Shown one piece after another: positions 18,453-26,137 of a stretch of DNA of 64,000 nt. The DNA comes from JAFGVL01 sp963662245 (GTDB lineage Bacteria; Bacteroidota; Bacteroidia; Bacteroidales; Paludibacteraceae). Every line of letters begins with the position of its first letter. The stretch's first letter is position 1. The stretch spans positions 248,001 to 312,000 of the forward strand of contig CAXXVQ010000009.1 of the NCBI GenBank assembly GCA_963662245.2. Direction: 5' to 3'. The position numbers and the translations under genes are program-made. The notes under the pieces are model-generated. The model made no database searches. It worked only from the letters and a program-made list of their open reading frames with translations, and was not told where the DNA came from.

Positions 18453-18967
18453 GTTTTTAAAGCTTTTCTTTTTCTATATAAAATGTAGCTAATGTAGGAT
18501 AGAATTAAGAATATAAATACTAATTCTCCATTTCCAATTGGAAGGGCGTAGAATAAATCTGTAAGACCTCCAAGCGGTGGATTGCTTGTGTCATCGCCAT
18601 CAATATTTCCATCACCATCAATATCTAATAGTATATATCCATAAAGGGAAGAGTATGTTGGGTCAGAATAATCGGGAGCTATAAGTTCCCAAGTGTCTGC
18701 GCCAAAAGATATAGAATCTCCTTCTTGAAATATGAAATCATCATGTACAATATAGTCATCGCCTCCTAAGTTTAAGGTGTAGTCTCCTAGTGTGCTTAAA
18801 TCATAGGTGGCTCCGAGTAAATTTGTTGAAGATTCATTTGTTGGGACAAATACCTCTATATATGACGGTCCTTCAGTATATCCTTTTGTTGGATAACTTG
18901 CAGCAATCATTGAACTACTGTGTGCAAGTAGTAAGCAAAAGAATGATATGATGATCTTTTTGTTCAT
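18434..18967 (-). CDS. Small exported protein with a C-terminal sorting-signal-like tail
   Basis: A 177-residue protein; I start it at the ATG at 18967, which gives a proper signal peptide (MNKKIIISFFCLLLAHSSSM), rather than at 19042, which would put 25 hydrophilic residues in front. The mature part has no catalytic motif I recognise. Near its end is an EF-hand/dockerin-like acidic loop, DIDGDGNIDGDD (~125-136). This is followed by a tripartite tail: short motif ALPIGNG, one ~18-residue membrane helix, then a basic end (YRKRKALKTKK). That arrangement resembles the CTERM sorting signals processed by exosortase-like or similar enzymes, but I cannot assign a named family. The gene may be part of a surface-display system whose processing enzyme is elsewhere. 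Confidence 0.65.
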   Translation of the reverse strand: MNKKIIISFFCLLLAHSSSMIAASYPTKGYTEGPSYIEVFVPTNESSTNLLGATYDLSTLGDYTLNLGGDDYIVHDDFIFQEGDSISFGADTWELIAPDYSDPTYSSLYGYILLDIDGDGNIDGDDTSNPPLGGLTDLFYALPIGNGELVFIFLILSYISYILYRKRKALKTKKVEA

Positions 18968-19227
18968 TGTAATCGTGAGGTTTCTAATACAAATATACGA
19001 AAACCCTAAATAATTGAATGGACTATAGGGTTCTTTTGCCATAAATTAATGCATTTTTAATAATTGAATTTATAAAAGCTCCTATTTTATAATGGTTTTA
19101 ATGCTATTTTTGTTTTAATGTTTGAGAACAGTTTTTTTGAAATAATTTGTTTTTTTTGTTCAATTATGTGCGTAGTCTAAAGAAGTTCTTTGATGAGAAT
19201 TTCTCTAAATAGAACTTTCAAATATTT

Positions 19228-20112
19228 ATGTGGAAATTATTTAAAGAATATAGTGCTCCAATTTTAGCAACCTTTTGTTGGGCATTTTCATATGTATGGA
19301 CAAGTATGGCATTTGAGTCATATTATCCGGTTACATTAGTGACATTGAGAGTTGTTTTTGCTTTCATATTTATGCTAGCAATAACGCTGCCTTTTGGGAA
19401 GTTGCAAAGACTACATAAAAAACATATTCTTTTAATGCTTGGTATGGGTTTATTAGAGCCATTTGGATATTTTTTGTGTGAGGTGTATGGTTTAAAAATG
19501 GTTTCTCCAACATATGCAGCGGTTATTCTCTCAACTATCCCATTATTTTCGCCTTTAATTGCATTTATATCATTAAGAGAAAAGGTTACTTTGTTTAATA
19601 TCATTGGGATATTAGTTTCTTTATTTGGAGTTTTGGCAATATCCATTGATAAAACTGGAAGTTTCTTGGCAGAACCATTCGGAGTTATTTTGTTGTTTGC
19701 GGCAGTTTTTATTTCTATCAGTTATTCTGTCGTAGTTAGGAAAATGTCGAAGTATTATACTGAGTTGACAATAGTTACATATCAAAATTTGTCAGGAATA
19801 ATTTTGTTTACGCCCTTGTATTTCTTTGTGGATTATTCGAAGCCAGCTTTGCCATTTCAAATGCAATCTTTTGTGGCGGTAATTCTGTTAGCCATATTTG
19901 CATCATCATTAGCGTTTCTATTTTACACCATCTCATTAAATAAATTTGGAGTAACGCGTACTAATATCTTTTTAAACTTGTTGCCAGCTATTACTGCTGG
20001 ATTATCTGTGTCTTTATTAGGAGAGCAATTGTCATTACAAAAGTTGTTAGGAATACTTGTTGTAATTGGAGGGTTATTTGTCAGTCAGATAAAAAGAAAG
20101 CCATCTCTTTAA
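19228..20112 (+). CDS. EamA-family (DMT) transporter
   Basis: A 294-residue integral membrane protein with ten predicted hydrophobic helices arranged as two EamA repeats (residues ~8-140 and ~150-288). Landmarks are ATFCWAFSYVWTS in helix 1, VSPTYAAVILSTIPLFSPL in the first repeat and FLLPAI-like NLLPAITAGLSVSLLGEQL at the second. Family members export amino acids, nucleobases or other small metabolites, or import sugars; the substrate cannot be predicted. It stands alone, with a terminator hairpin covering its stop codon, and is convergent with rpiB. Confidence 0.9.
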   Translation: MWKLFKEYSAPILATFCWAFSYVWTSMAFESYYPVTLVTLRVVFAFIFMLAITLPFGKLQRLHKKHILLMLGMGLLEPFGYFLCEVYGLKMVSPTYAAVILSTIPLFSPLIAFISLREKVTLFNIIGILVSLFGVLAISIDKTGSFLAEPFGVILLFAAVFISISYSVVVRKMSKYYTELTIVTYQNLSGIILFTPLYFFVDYSKPALPFQMQSFVAVILLAIFASSLAFLFYTISLNKFGVTRTNIFLNLLPAITAGLSVSLLGEQLSLQKLLGILVVIGGLFVSQIKRKPSL

Positions 20113-20130
20113 GTAAAGAAATGGCTTTTA
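20098..20130. terminator. Bidirectional terminator between EamA gene and rpiB
   Basis: AAAGCCATCTCTTT and AAAGAAATGGCTTT form a 14-bp stem with one mismatch around AAGT. The EamA stop codon lies in the loop region. It serves the rightward gene and possibly the leftward rpiB operon. Confidence 0.75.
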
Positions 20131-20151
20131 TAGGTTGAAGAATAATTGTTC

Positions 20152-20601
20152 TTATTTGATTGCAATCTTATTTACACGGTTAACATGTCTTCCGCCTTCA
20201 AAATCTGTGTTGAAGAAATCTTCAACAATCTGAAATGCTTCTTCTTCAGAGATATATCTTGCCGGTAAAGAAAGTACATTTGCATTATTGTGTTGACGAG
20301 CTAAACGAGCTAACTCTGGATTCCAGCAAAGAGCTGCACGGATGCCTTGGTGTTTGTTTACAGTCATGCTGATGCCGTTTCCACTACCACAAATTGCTAT
20401 ACCGTATTCAAATTCACCGTTCTCGATGGCAGTAGCCATTGGATGAGCAAAATCAGGGTAATCACAACTTTCAGTTGAATATGTTCCATAGTCCTTAAAT
20501 TCAACACCAACAGAACTTAAATCAGTGATGATTTTTTCTTTCAATTCAAAACCTGCGTGATCAGAGCAGATGGCTATTTTTTGTTCGCTTAATTCTTTCA
20601 T
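20152..20601 (-). CDS. rpiB: Ribose-5-phosphate isomerase B
   Basis: A 149-residue cytosolic enzyme, the normal size for RpiB. It interconverts ribose 5-phosphate and ribulose 5-phosphate in the pentose phosphate pathway. Visible signatures are ICSDHAGFELK near the start (Asp and His of the phosphate-binding region), GIAICGSGNGISM (~68-80, with the catalytic Cys) and the HQGIRAALCWNPELARLARQHNNANVLSLPAR region, which carries the family's R-x7-H-N-NANVL pattern. Last gene of a leftward operon: 61 bp downstream of thiL. Confidence 0.96.
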   Translation of the reverse strand: MKELSEQKIAICSDHAGFELKEKIITDLSSVGVEFKDYGTYSTESCDYPDFAHPMATAIENGEFEYGIAICGSGNGISMTVNKHQGIRAALCWNPELARLARQHNNANVLSLPARYISEEEAFQIVEDFFNTDFEGGRHVNRVNKIAIK

Positions 20602-20662
20602 AGCTATATTGTTTTTTGTTATTCTTTCTATAAAGTTAAAACAAGTTTTTGAAAAAAAAGGT

Positions 20663-21691
20663 TTATTCGTTTAATGAATTCCAACCTTGTGCTTTTAATG
20701 AGAATTCTTGCCCGTCTCTTGTAGTTAAGCAAGTACCCATATCTTCTTTACAAATATGTCCGATGATTCTTACATCTTCAATTTTTTCAACCAAATCATG
20801 CATTTCCAATGGTACTGTAAAAAGAAGTTCGTAATCTTCGCCACCATTAAGGGCAGCTGTAACTAGGTTCATGTTGAATTCTTCAGCCATAGCAGCTGTT
20901 TGGTAATCGATAGGAATGCGATCTTCGTATACACGACAACCTGTTTTGCTATGTTTGCAGATGTGTATCAACTCTGAAGATAATCCGTCAGAGATATCCA
21001 TCATTGAAGTTGGTACAATACCCTTGTCAGCAAGTTTTTCAACAATGTCTTTTCTTGCTTGAGGACGAAGTTGACGCTCCAAAATATATTCCTTTCCATC
21101 AAAATCAGGTTGAGCGTTCTTTTCTCCTGAAAGAACTGATTTTTCACGCTCCAGAAGTTGTAACCCCATATAGGCTGCTCCAAGATTTCCTGAAACACAT
21201 ATAAGGTCATTTTCTTTTGCTCCGTTGCGGTAAACGATTTTTCCTTTTTCGCCTTCGCCCATACATGTAATGCTGATGCAAAGTCCCGTCATAGATGCAG
21301 ATGTATCACCACCAACTAAGTCAACACCATGCTCATCGCAAGCAATTTGAAGTCCGGCGTAAAATTCATCTAAATCCTCAATGCAAAAACGCTTAGAAAT
21401 ACCGATGGAAACTGTTATTTGTTTTGGTTTTCCATTCATCGCGTAAATGTCAGAGAAGTTGACAATAGCAGATTTATATCCCAAATGTTTTAATGGAACA
21501 TATATTAAGTCGAAGTGGATGCCTTCTAGAAGCAGGTCGGTTGTAACAAGTATTTGTTTGTCTTTGTAATCCAACACAGCTGCATCGTCACCTACGCCTA
21601 GTAGGGTTGATTCATTTTTAAGCTGTATTTTATCCGTAAGGTGATGAATTAATCCAAATTCACCAAGGGTTGATATTTGAGTTCTTGACAT
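20663..21691 (-). CDS. thiL: Thiamine-monophosphate kinase
   Basis: A 342-residue member of the PurM/ThiL superfamily that phosphorylates thiamine monophosphate to thiamine diphosphate. Motifs: GEFGLIHHLTDKI at the start, GVGDDAAVLDY (the Mg-ATP Asp pair, ~32-42), VTTDLLLEGIHFDL, KSAIVNFSDIYAMNGKPK, VGGDTSAS, MMDISDGLSSEL and the C-terminal LNGGEDYELLFTVP. No TPP riboswitch is seen ahead of it and no other thiamine gene is near. It lies 5 bp after the GT9 gene, so it is expressed with envelope genes. Confidence 0.96.
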   Translation of the reverse strand: MSRTQISTLGEFGLIHHLTDKIQLKNESTLLGVGDDAAVLDYKDKQILVTTDLLLEGIHFDLIYVPLKHLGYKSAIVNFSDIYAMNGKPKQITVSIGISKRFCIEDLDEFYAGLQIACDEHGVDLVGGDTSASMTGLCISITCMGEGEKGKIVYRNGAKENDLICVSGNLGAAYMGLQLLEREKSVLSGEKNAQPDFDGKEYILERQLRPQARKDIVEKLADKGIVPTSMMDISDGLSSELIHICKHSKTGCRVYEDRIPIDYQTAAMAEEFNMNLVTAALNGGEDYELLFTVPLEMHDLVEKIEDVRIIGHICKEDMGTCLTTRDGQEFSLKAQGWNSLNE

Positions 21692-21696
21692 AATCG

Positions 21697-22722
21697 TTAT
21701 TCTAAGTTCTTAAGTATTCTTGACACAATTGCTTCGGGCTCTATCCAGTTCAGGCATGCATAATCTTTTCGTTTGCAAGGTACATTGCCAAAAATAGAAC
21801 AAGGGCGGCAAGCAAGGTCAATTTGTACAATATTTTCTTCAGATTGTTTCCAGCCTAAGAAGCCTGCAAAGGGATGTGTTGCGCCCCAGATTGAAACTAC
21901 AGGTGTGCCAACAAGCGATGCAAGGTGCATATTTGCTGAATCCATAGATAGCATAACATCTAGGTGGCTCATTAGGATAAGTTCCTCAGGAAGTCTAACG
22001 CCATCAGGCATTGTGTGAGCTGATTTGTATTTGCTAGTCCACGAGCTAAGGATTTGCATTTCTTCTTCGCCATTGCCAAATAAAAATAGCTTGATGTTTG
22101 GTTCCAGACATAAAGAAGCAACAACTTTTTCCATTTTCTCAAGTGGATAAATTTTGCCGGTATGTTTTGCAAATGGTGCAATTCCAACCCATTTTTCTTT
22201 CTTTTCACCGAATACTTCTGTGAAAATTTCAGGTAATTTTGGCTTTTGGTCAAATATTGAATCAAACTCAATATTAAATGTAAAACCAAGTTCTTCAAAC
22301 ACCTCTTTGTATCTTTCAGTGCTTGATTTTAATTGTTTTGTAGGTCCAAAAGTGATTAAATCTCTCTTTTCATCGCGACCTTTATTGATGACAGCAAATT
22401 CAGCTTCATCAAAAACAAACATTGATTTCAGGATCTGGCTACGCAAGACATTGTGTAAATCAGCTATAGCATCAAAGTTGAACTTTTTTAACTGATGGCG
22501 TAAACGCAATAGCCCAAAGAAGCCTTTGTGTTTGCCTTTTTTATCTAATGGAAAAACAGTCAGGTTTGGGATGTTGGCAAACATAGGTGCAAAAGCTTTC
22601 ATCGTCAAAACAGTGATTTCTACATTACACTGTTTGGCTAATGATGAAAGTACAGGTACAGTCATTGCCACATCGCCCATAGCTGAAAGGCGTATAACCA
22701 ATATTTTTTGAGGTTTCCCCAC
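21697..22722 (-). CDS. Glycosyltransferase family 9 (heptosyltransferase-like)
   Basis: A 341-residue GT-B enzyme. It starts KILVIRLSAMGDVAMTVPVL, the classic GT9 N-terminal strand and glycine loop (RLSAMGD). The C-terminal half has WVGIAPFAKHTGKIYPLEKM (start of the donor domain), SMDSANMHLASLVGTPVVSI (~255-275, the D-S-G/A-x-x-H-x-A motif) and WGATHPFAGFLGW. GT9 enzymes add heptose or related sugars to lipid A core at the inner membrane. It is coupled to DUF4254 (3 bp gap), a pairing common in Bacteroidota and suggestive of LPS core assembly. Confidence 0.92.
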   Translation of the reverse strand: MGKPQKILVIRLSAMGDVAMTVPVLSSLAKQCNVEITVLTMKAFAPMFANIPNLTVFPLDKKGKHKGFFGLLRLRHQLKKFNFDAIADLHNVLRSQILKSMFVFDEAEFAVINKGRDEKRDLITFGPTKQLKSSTERYKEVFEELGFTFNIEFDSIFDQKPKLPEIFTEVFGEKKEKWVGIAPFAKHTGKIYPLEKMEKVVASLCLEPNIKLFLFGNGEEEMQILSSWTSKYKSAHTMPDGVRLPEELILMSHLDVMLSMDSANMHLASLVGTPVVSIWGATHPFAGFLGWKQSEENIVQIDLACRPCSIFGNVPCKRKDYACLNWIEPEAIVSRILKNLE

Positions 22723-22725
22723 TGT

Positions 22726-23331
22726 TTATTTCTTTGCGTAAAGGATTGGGTTTAATGAAGGGTCGTTGTACATCTTCATTTGCTTATACACTTTCATGTA
22801 TTTATTCCCTGTTTCAATATCTGATAGCAATTGGTCAATTGCAGAAGATAAGTCAATGCGTTGTTGTAAAAGGATATCCAATTTTTGTTGGCATTGAGCT
22901 TTATGGTCAGCCGCAGCATCAGTACGGTTTACCTCTTGTTGCATGTGGTAGATTTTCAATGCAAGGATAGAAAGGCGATCAATAGCCCATGCCGGACTCT
23001 CAGTATTAATTTGAGCTTCAGATGCAACTTTTACTTCTTTGTATTTGTCCAAGAAATAGCTGTCAATAACCTCAACTAAATCAGTACGATCTTGATTTGA
23101 TTTGTCAATACGGCGTTTGATTGCCAATGCCTCTACTGGGTCAATTTGTGGGTTGCGGATAATATCTTCCAAATGCCATTGTACTGTATCAATCCAGTTT
23201 TTTACATATAAAATCCCTTCAATTGAAGATGCTTCATAAGGGTTGTTAATTGCTGCGTCTACATGGTCAGTAACATGATAATCAGCTATGCAACGATCGA
23301 AAATAACATTGCTGTCTTGAGCGAAAGCCAT
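22726..23331 (-). CDS. DUF4254 domain protein
   Basis: A 201-residue soluble, mostly helical protein occupying the whole DUF4254 family length. Recognisable segments are IEGILYVKNWIDTVQWHLED and DPVEALAIKRRIDKSNQDRT, with later WAIDRLSILALKIYHM. No catalytic motif is known. It is the first gene of a leftward operon and sits 3 bp before a GT9 glycosyltransferase, a conserved neighbourhood in Bacteroidota that hints at LPS/core biosynthesis. The IS21 element has inserted 100 bp upstream of its start and may have separated or altered its promoter. Confidence 0.9.
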   Translation of the reverse strand: MAFAQDSNVIFDRCIADYHVTDHVDAAINNPYEASSIEGILYVKNWIDTVQWHLEDIIRNPQIDPVEALAIKRRIDKSNQDRTDLVEVIDSYFLDKYKEVKVASEAQINTESPAWAIDRLSILALKIYHMQQEVNRTDAAADHKAQCQQKLDILLQQRIDLSSAIDQLLSDIETGNKYMKVYKQMKMYNDPSLNPILYAKK

Positions 23332-23436
23332 AATTGTATTCAGTTAAAAATTAGACCGCAAAACTACATAAAATTAGGGGATAAATCAAGGTGGAAATAT
23401 GGATGTAATAAGATGCCTTGTTTTGCTGTATATTCC

Positions 23437-23507
23437 AGTCAAACTGACCACCCTTGTCCGGTTTAAATTGAGCAGGCTTTCCGATTTAAATTGACCACCC
23501 GTAAATT
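23437..23507. repeat. IS21 left-end array of ~23-bp repeats
   Basis: Three tandem copies of an AAATTGACCACCC-like unit: CAAACTGACCACCC, AAATTGAGCAGG and AAATTGACCACCCG, separated by TCCGG/TTCCGA. These are the presumed IstA binding sites. Confidence 0.8.
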
Positions 23508-23557
23508 GTCACTTTTTACGCATGATTTTTCATCTGTTGATTAGTATTCAAAGATAC

Positions 23558-24301
23558 TTATTTTTCTATCTCTTTTAATGCCTTCTTTTTTCTCATGGAC
23601 TCACCTTGCAATTCTATTCTGTGAGCCTGATGTATAAGCCGGTCAAGTACGGCATCAGCTATTGTTTTTTCTCCTATTATGTCATACCAACCTTGCACTG
23701 GTATTTGCGAAGTAACGATAATTGAACCATTGTTGTGTCTGTCTTCTATAATTTCCAAGAGTGTAATTCTATTCTGACTATCAAGAGCTTGTAGTCCAAA
23801 ATCATCTAAAATTATTACATCTTGTTTTTGTATTTTATTTAGTTCTCGCAAATAAGAGCCATCCGCTTTTGCCATTTTAAGTCGGGTAAAAAGCTTAGAT
23901 GTATTGAAGTAACTAAGTTTATATCCTTGTATACAAGCTCTATAGCCTAGCGCTGTGGCTAAATAACTTTTTCCTACACCAGTGCTTCCAGTAATAAGGA
24001 TATTTTGATTTTTCTCAACAAAATCACATTCGGCAAGTCTCATAATTTGTGTTCTATCCAGATTTCTAGATTCTTCATATCTAATACTTTCCATATCTGC
24101 TCGGTAATGGAATTTGGCATTGGTAATGCTTCGCTCTATGCGCCTATTTTGCCTTTCATCCCATTCGGCATCTATTATCATTGACATAAACTGATCGATA
24201 GTGTAATGGTCTGTCCGACCGGTTTCAATGGCTGTTTTAAATGCATTATGCATACCATAGAGCTTCATTTGTTTCATTTTACTAATTGTGGCTTGATTCA
24301 T
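23558..24301 (-). CDS. istB: IS21 helper ATPase IstB
   Basis: A 247-residue AAA+ ATPase that assists the IstA transposase in choosing and remodelling the target. The Walker A motif is GSTGVGKSYLATALG (~103-117) and Walker B is DVIILDDFGLQ (~163-173). The N-terminal helical region (MKQMKLYGMHNAFKTA) is the usual IstB domain that contacts IstA. Length is normal and the frame is intact. It follows istA by 20 bp. Codon use and context mark it as part of the element, not of the host operon. Confidence 0.95.
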   Translation of the reverse strand: MNQATISKMKQMKLYGMHNAFKTAIETGRTDHYTIDQFMSMIIDAEWDERQNRRIERSITNAKFHYRADMESIRYEESRNLDRTQIMRLAECDFVEKNQNILITGSTGVGKSYLATALGYRACIQGYKLSYFNTSKLFTRLKMAKADGSYLRELNKIQKQDVIILDDFGLQALDSQNRITLLEIIEDRHNNGSIIVTSQIPVQGWYDIIGEKTIADAVLDRLIHQAHRIELQGESMRKKKALKEIEK

Positions 24302-24321
24302 CTTCTTTTTTGTTTTAATAG

Positions 24322-25866
24322 TTAATAATAATATTGTTTCCCGCGTATGTTATTGTGCGTTGGCAGTTCTGGTTCTTGCTGCGTTTGCTCTATAGTATCC
24401 AAGTTCTGCTCCAAGATGTTTTGGATTATCTTATAACTATAGGATTCCACATGCAGAGCTCGTTTGCAGGCCTTTATGAGTCTCTCTTTGCCAACCTTCT
24501 TTTCAAAGGATAGGATACCCATACAGGTTTTATAAGCTTGCTCTGGATGCGCTCTGGTTTCAATAACCTTGGCTATGTATTTTCCAACATCAGCATCTAA
24601 GCTATGCCCCCAGGATACAAAACGGGCAGCATCCCACTCGGCAACAAAGCGGTGAGTACTAGCCAAATGTTCTTGGTTTGTGGTGTATTGATATTGCTTC
24701 ATATCTCTTGGATAACTAGCAATACGAGTGTATTTAGAATAAATCTCCAAGCTTGTTGAGGTAAACAGAACGCTTACCTTTCTTTTAATGTACTGATACG
24801 GAACACTGTAATAATGCTTATCGGGGCTAAATAAAATATGACCATTCTGCATTACCGTGCAAGTGGTCTGATATTTAATCTCAAAACGATTGACAGGAAG
24901 GGCATATCGTTCTTCCATCTCAATCTGATCAAAGAGCTCTTGCCGAGAATAGGGTCTAGAACTAAGTTTTCGGGCATTGTGCTCAACTAATAGTTCTTCC
25001 ACCCGATTGTTAATTTCTTCTAAGCTAAAAAAGGTTTCTTTGGATAATCGAGCATAGATAGAACGATACAGAAGCTTAACCGCATTCTCAACCAAAGCTT
25101 TGTCTCGTGGTCTATAAGCTCGAGCAGGAAGAATCGTGGTCTCATAATGCTCTGCCATATTTTCCAAGGTTTTATTAATCGTAGGCTCGTATTTACTGCT
25201 TTTAATCACAGCTGACTTTAGATTGTCTGGAACAATGGCGCGTGGAACTCCGCCATAAAAGTGTAACGCATTCTGAACTGAGTTTACAAAATCTTGTGTC
25301 TGTTGAGTACGGCTGCACTCAGCATAGGTATACTGACTTGCTCCAAGTATGGCTACAAAGAACTCAACTTTCTGTATCTCTCCAGTTAGAGGGTCTATTA
25401 TCTGAGGTTTATCTCCAGAATAATCAACAAACATTTTATCTCCAGCCTTGTGATCCATGTGCATAACCCCACTGGAACGCTTAGACCATCGATTATACAG
25501 TTCGCAAAACTGAGAGCGTTTATAGCCCTCGGGGTGAAGCTTGATATACTCTTGCCATAACTGCATTTTAGTTACATAAGGCTTCTTTAATGCCTTCTGC
25601 ATCTGTGGAAAGAAGTCATAGAGCTCTTGTGTCTTTGCTGGAATATACTCTATGGAAGTGCCTGAAAATAGTACATCTAACTCAGCGTCTGTTTTAGTGT
25701 TCAGAGTTTCTAAGTTGAGTCCGTAAAGCTGAAAAAGAGAAAGATATTTCTTGACGGTATTGCGAGAGATGTTTAAATATTTACTGATAAACATTTTACT
25801 CTCGCCCTTGCAATGTAATTTTATTGCTTGTCTAATTTTGCTCATTTCTGTTATTTTATTTGCCAT
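24322..25866 (-). CDS. istA: IS21 transposase IstA
   Basis: A 514-residue DDE transposase. N-terminal helix-turn-helix (~8-50: IRQAIKLHCKGESKMFISKY) for end recognition; the catalytic RNase H-like core has DYSGDKPQ (first Asp, ~148), IVPDNLKSAV (second Asp, ~208) and VENAVKLLYRSI (Glu, ~258). The C-terminal part carries the beta-barrel YSVPYQYIKRKVSV. Complete and in frame, so the element is probably active. Upstream of its start is the right-end repeat array, which likely contains its promoter. Confidence 0.95.
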   Translation of the reverse strand: MANKITEMSKIRQAIKLHCKGESKMFISKYLNISRNTVKKYLSLFQLYGLNLETLNTKTDAELDVLFSGTSIEYIPAKTQELYDFFPQMQKALKKPYVTKMQLWQEYIKLHPEGYKRSQFCELYNRWSKRSSGVMHMDHKAGDKMFVDYSGDKPQIIDPLTGEIQKVEFFVAILGASQYTYAECSRTQQTQDFVNSVQNALHFYGGVPRAIVPDNLKSAVIKSSKYEPTINKTLENMAEHYETTILPARAYRPRDKALVENAVKLLYRSIYARLSKETFFSLEEINNRVEELLVEHNARKLSSRPYSRQELFDQIEMEERYALPVNRFEIKYQTTCTVMQNGHILFSPDKHYYSVPYQYIKRKVSVLFTSTSLEIYSKYTRIASYPRDMKQYQYTTNQEHLASTHRFVAEWDAARFVSWGHSLDADVGKYIAKVIETRAHPEQAYKTCMGILSFEKKVGKERLIKACKRALHVESYSYKIIQNILEQNLDTIEQTQQEPELPTHNNIRGKQYYY

Positions 25867-25919
25867 ACTTTTTTTGTTGCGAAAGTATGGGTAACAGAAT
25901 GAAAAATCAGTGTGTTTTT

Positions 25920-26012
25920 AGGTGGTCAGTTTACTCCGGAATGGGTGGTCAATTTAGTCCGGCAGAGCTGGTCAATTTGCTCCGGAATGGGGTGGTCAAT
26001 TTAAATTGGAAT
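25920..26012. repeat. IS21 right-end array of ~23-bp repeats
   Basis: Four copies in opposite orientation to the left array: GGTGGTCAGTTTACTCCGGA, GGTGGTCAATTTAGTCCGGC, TGGTCAATTTGCTCCGGA and GGTGGTCAATTTAAATTGGA. Presumed transposase binding sites. Confidence 0.85.
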
Positions 26013-26093
26013 TGTATGCTCAATATGACTGGTTTTTACAGTTTTGCCACCAATTATTCATATAGCATAGTCTTAGAAGCTGAATATTTTTTC

Positions 26094-26101
26094 TACATTT
26101 G
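26094..26101 (+). promoter_or_regulatory. Candidate -7 box upstream of rnr
   Basis: TACATTTG matches TAnnTTTG, 37 bp before the rnr ATG and 82 bp outside the IS21 right end. No convincing -33 TTTG was found at 19-21 nt. Confidence 0.4.
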
Positions 26102-26137
26102 TAAGAAGCCCATTAATGGGAAATAAACGAACGAATC

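Larger units (their letters stand above)
23427..26017. mobile_element. IS21-family insertion sequence (23432-26012) with 5-bp target duplication
   Basis: Complete element of 2,581 bp. The ends are imperfect inverted repeats: left ATTCCAGTCAAACTGACCAC, right (complement) ATTCCAATTTAAATTGACCA. TGTAT at 23427-23431 and 26013-26017 flanks it as a 5-bp target duplication, within the 4-8 bp range known for IS21. Inside each end is an array of ~23-bp repeats. It encodes istA and istB leftwards and lies between the DUF4254 operon and rnr without breaking a gene. Confidence 0.9.
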
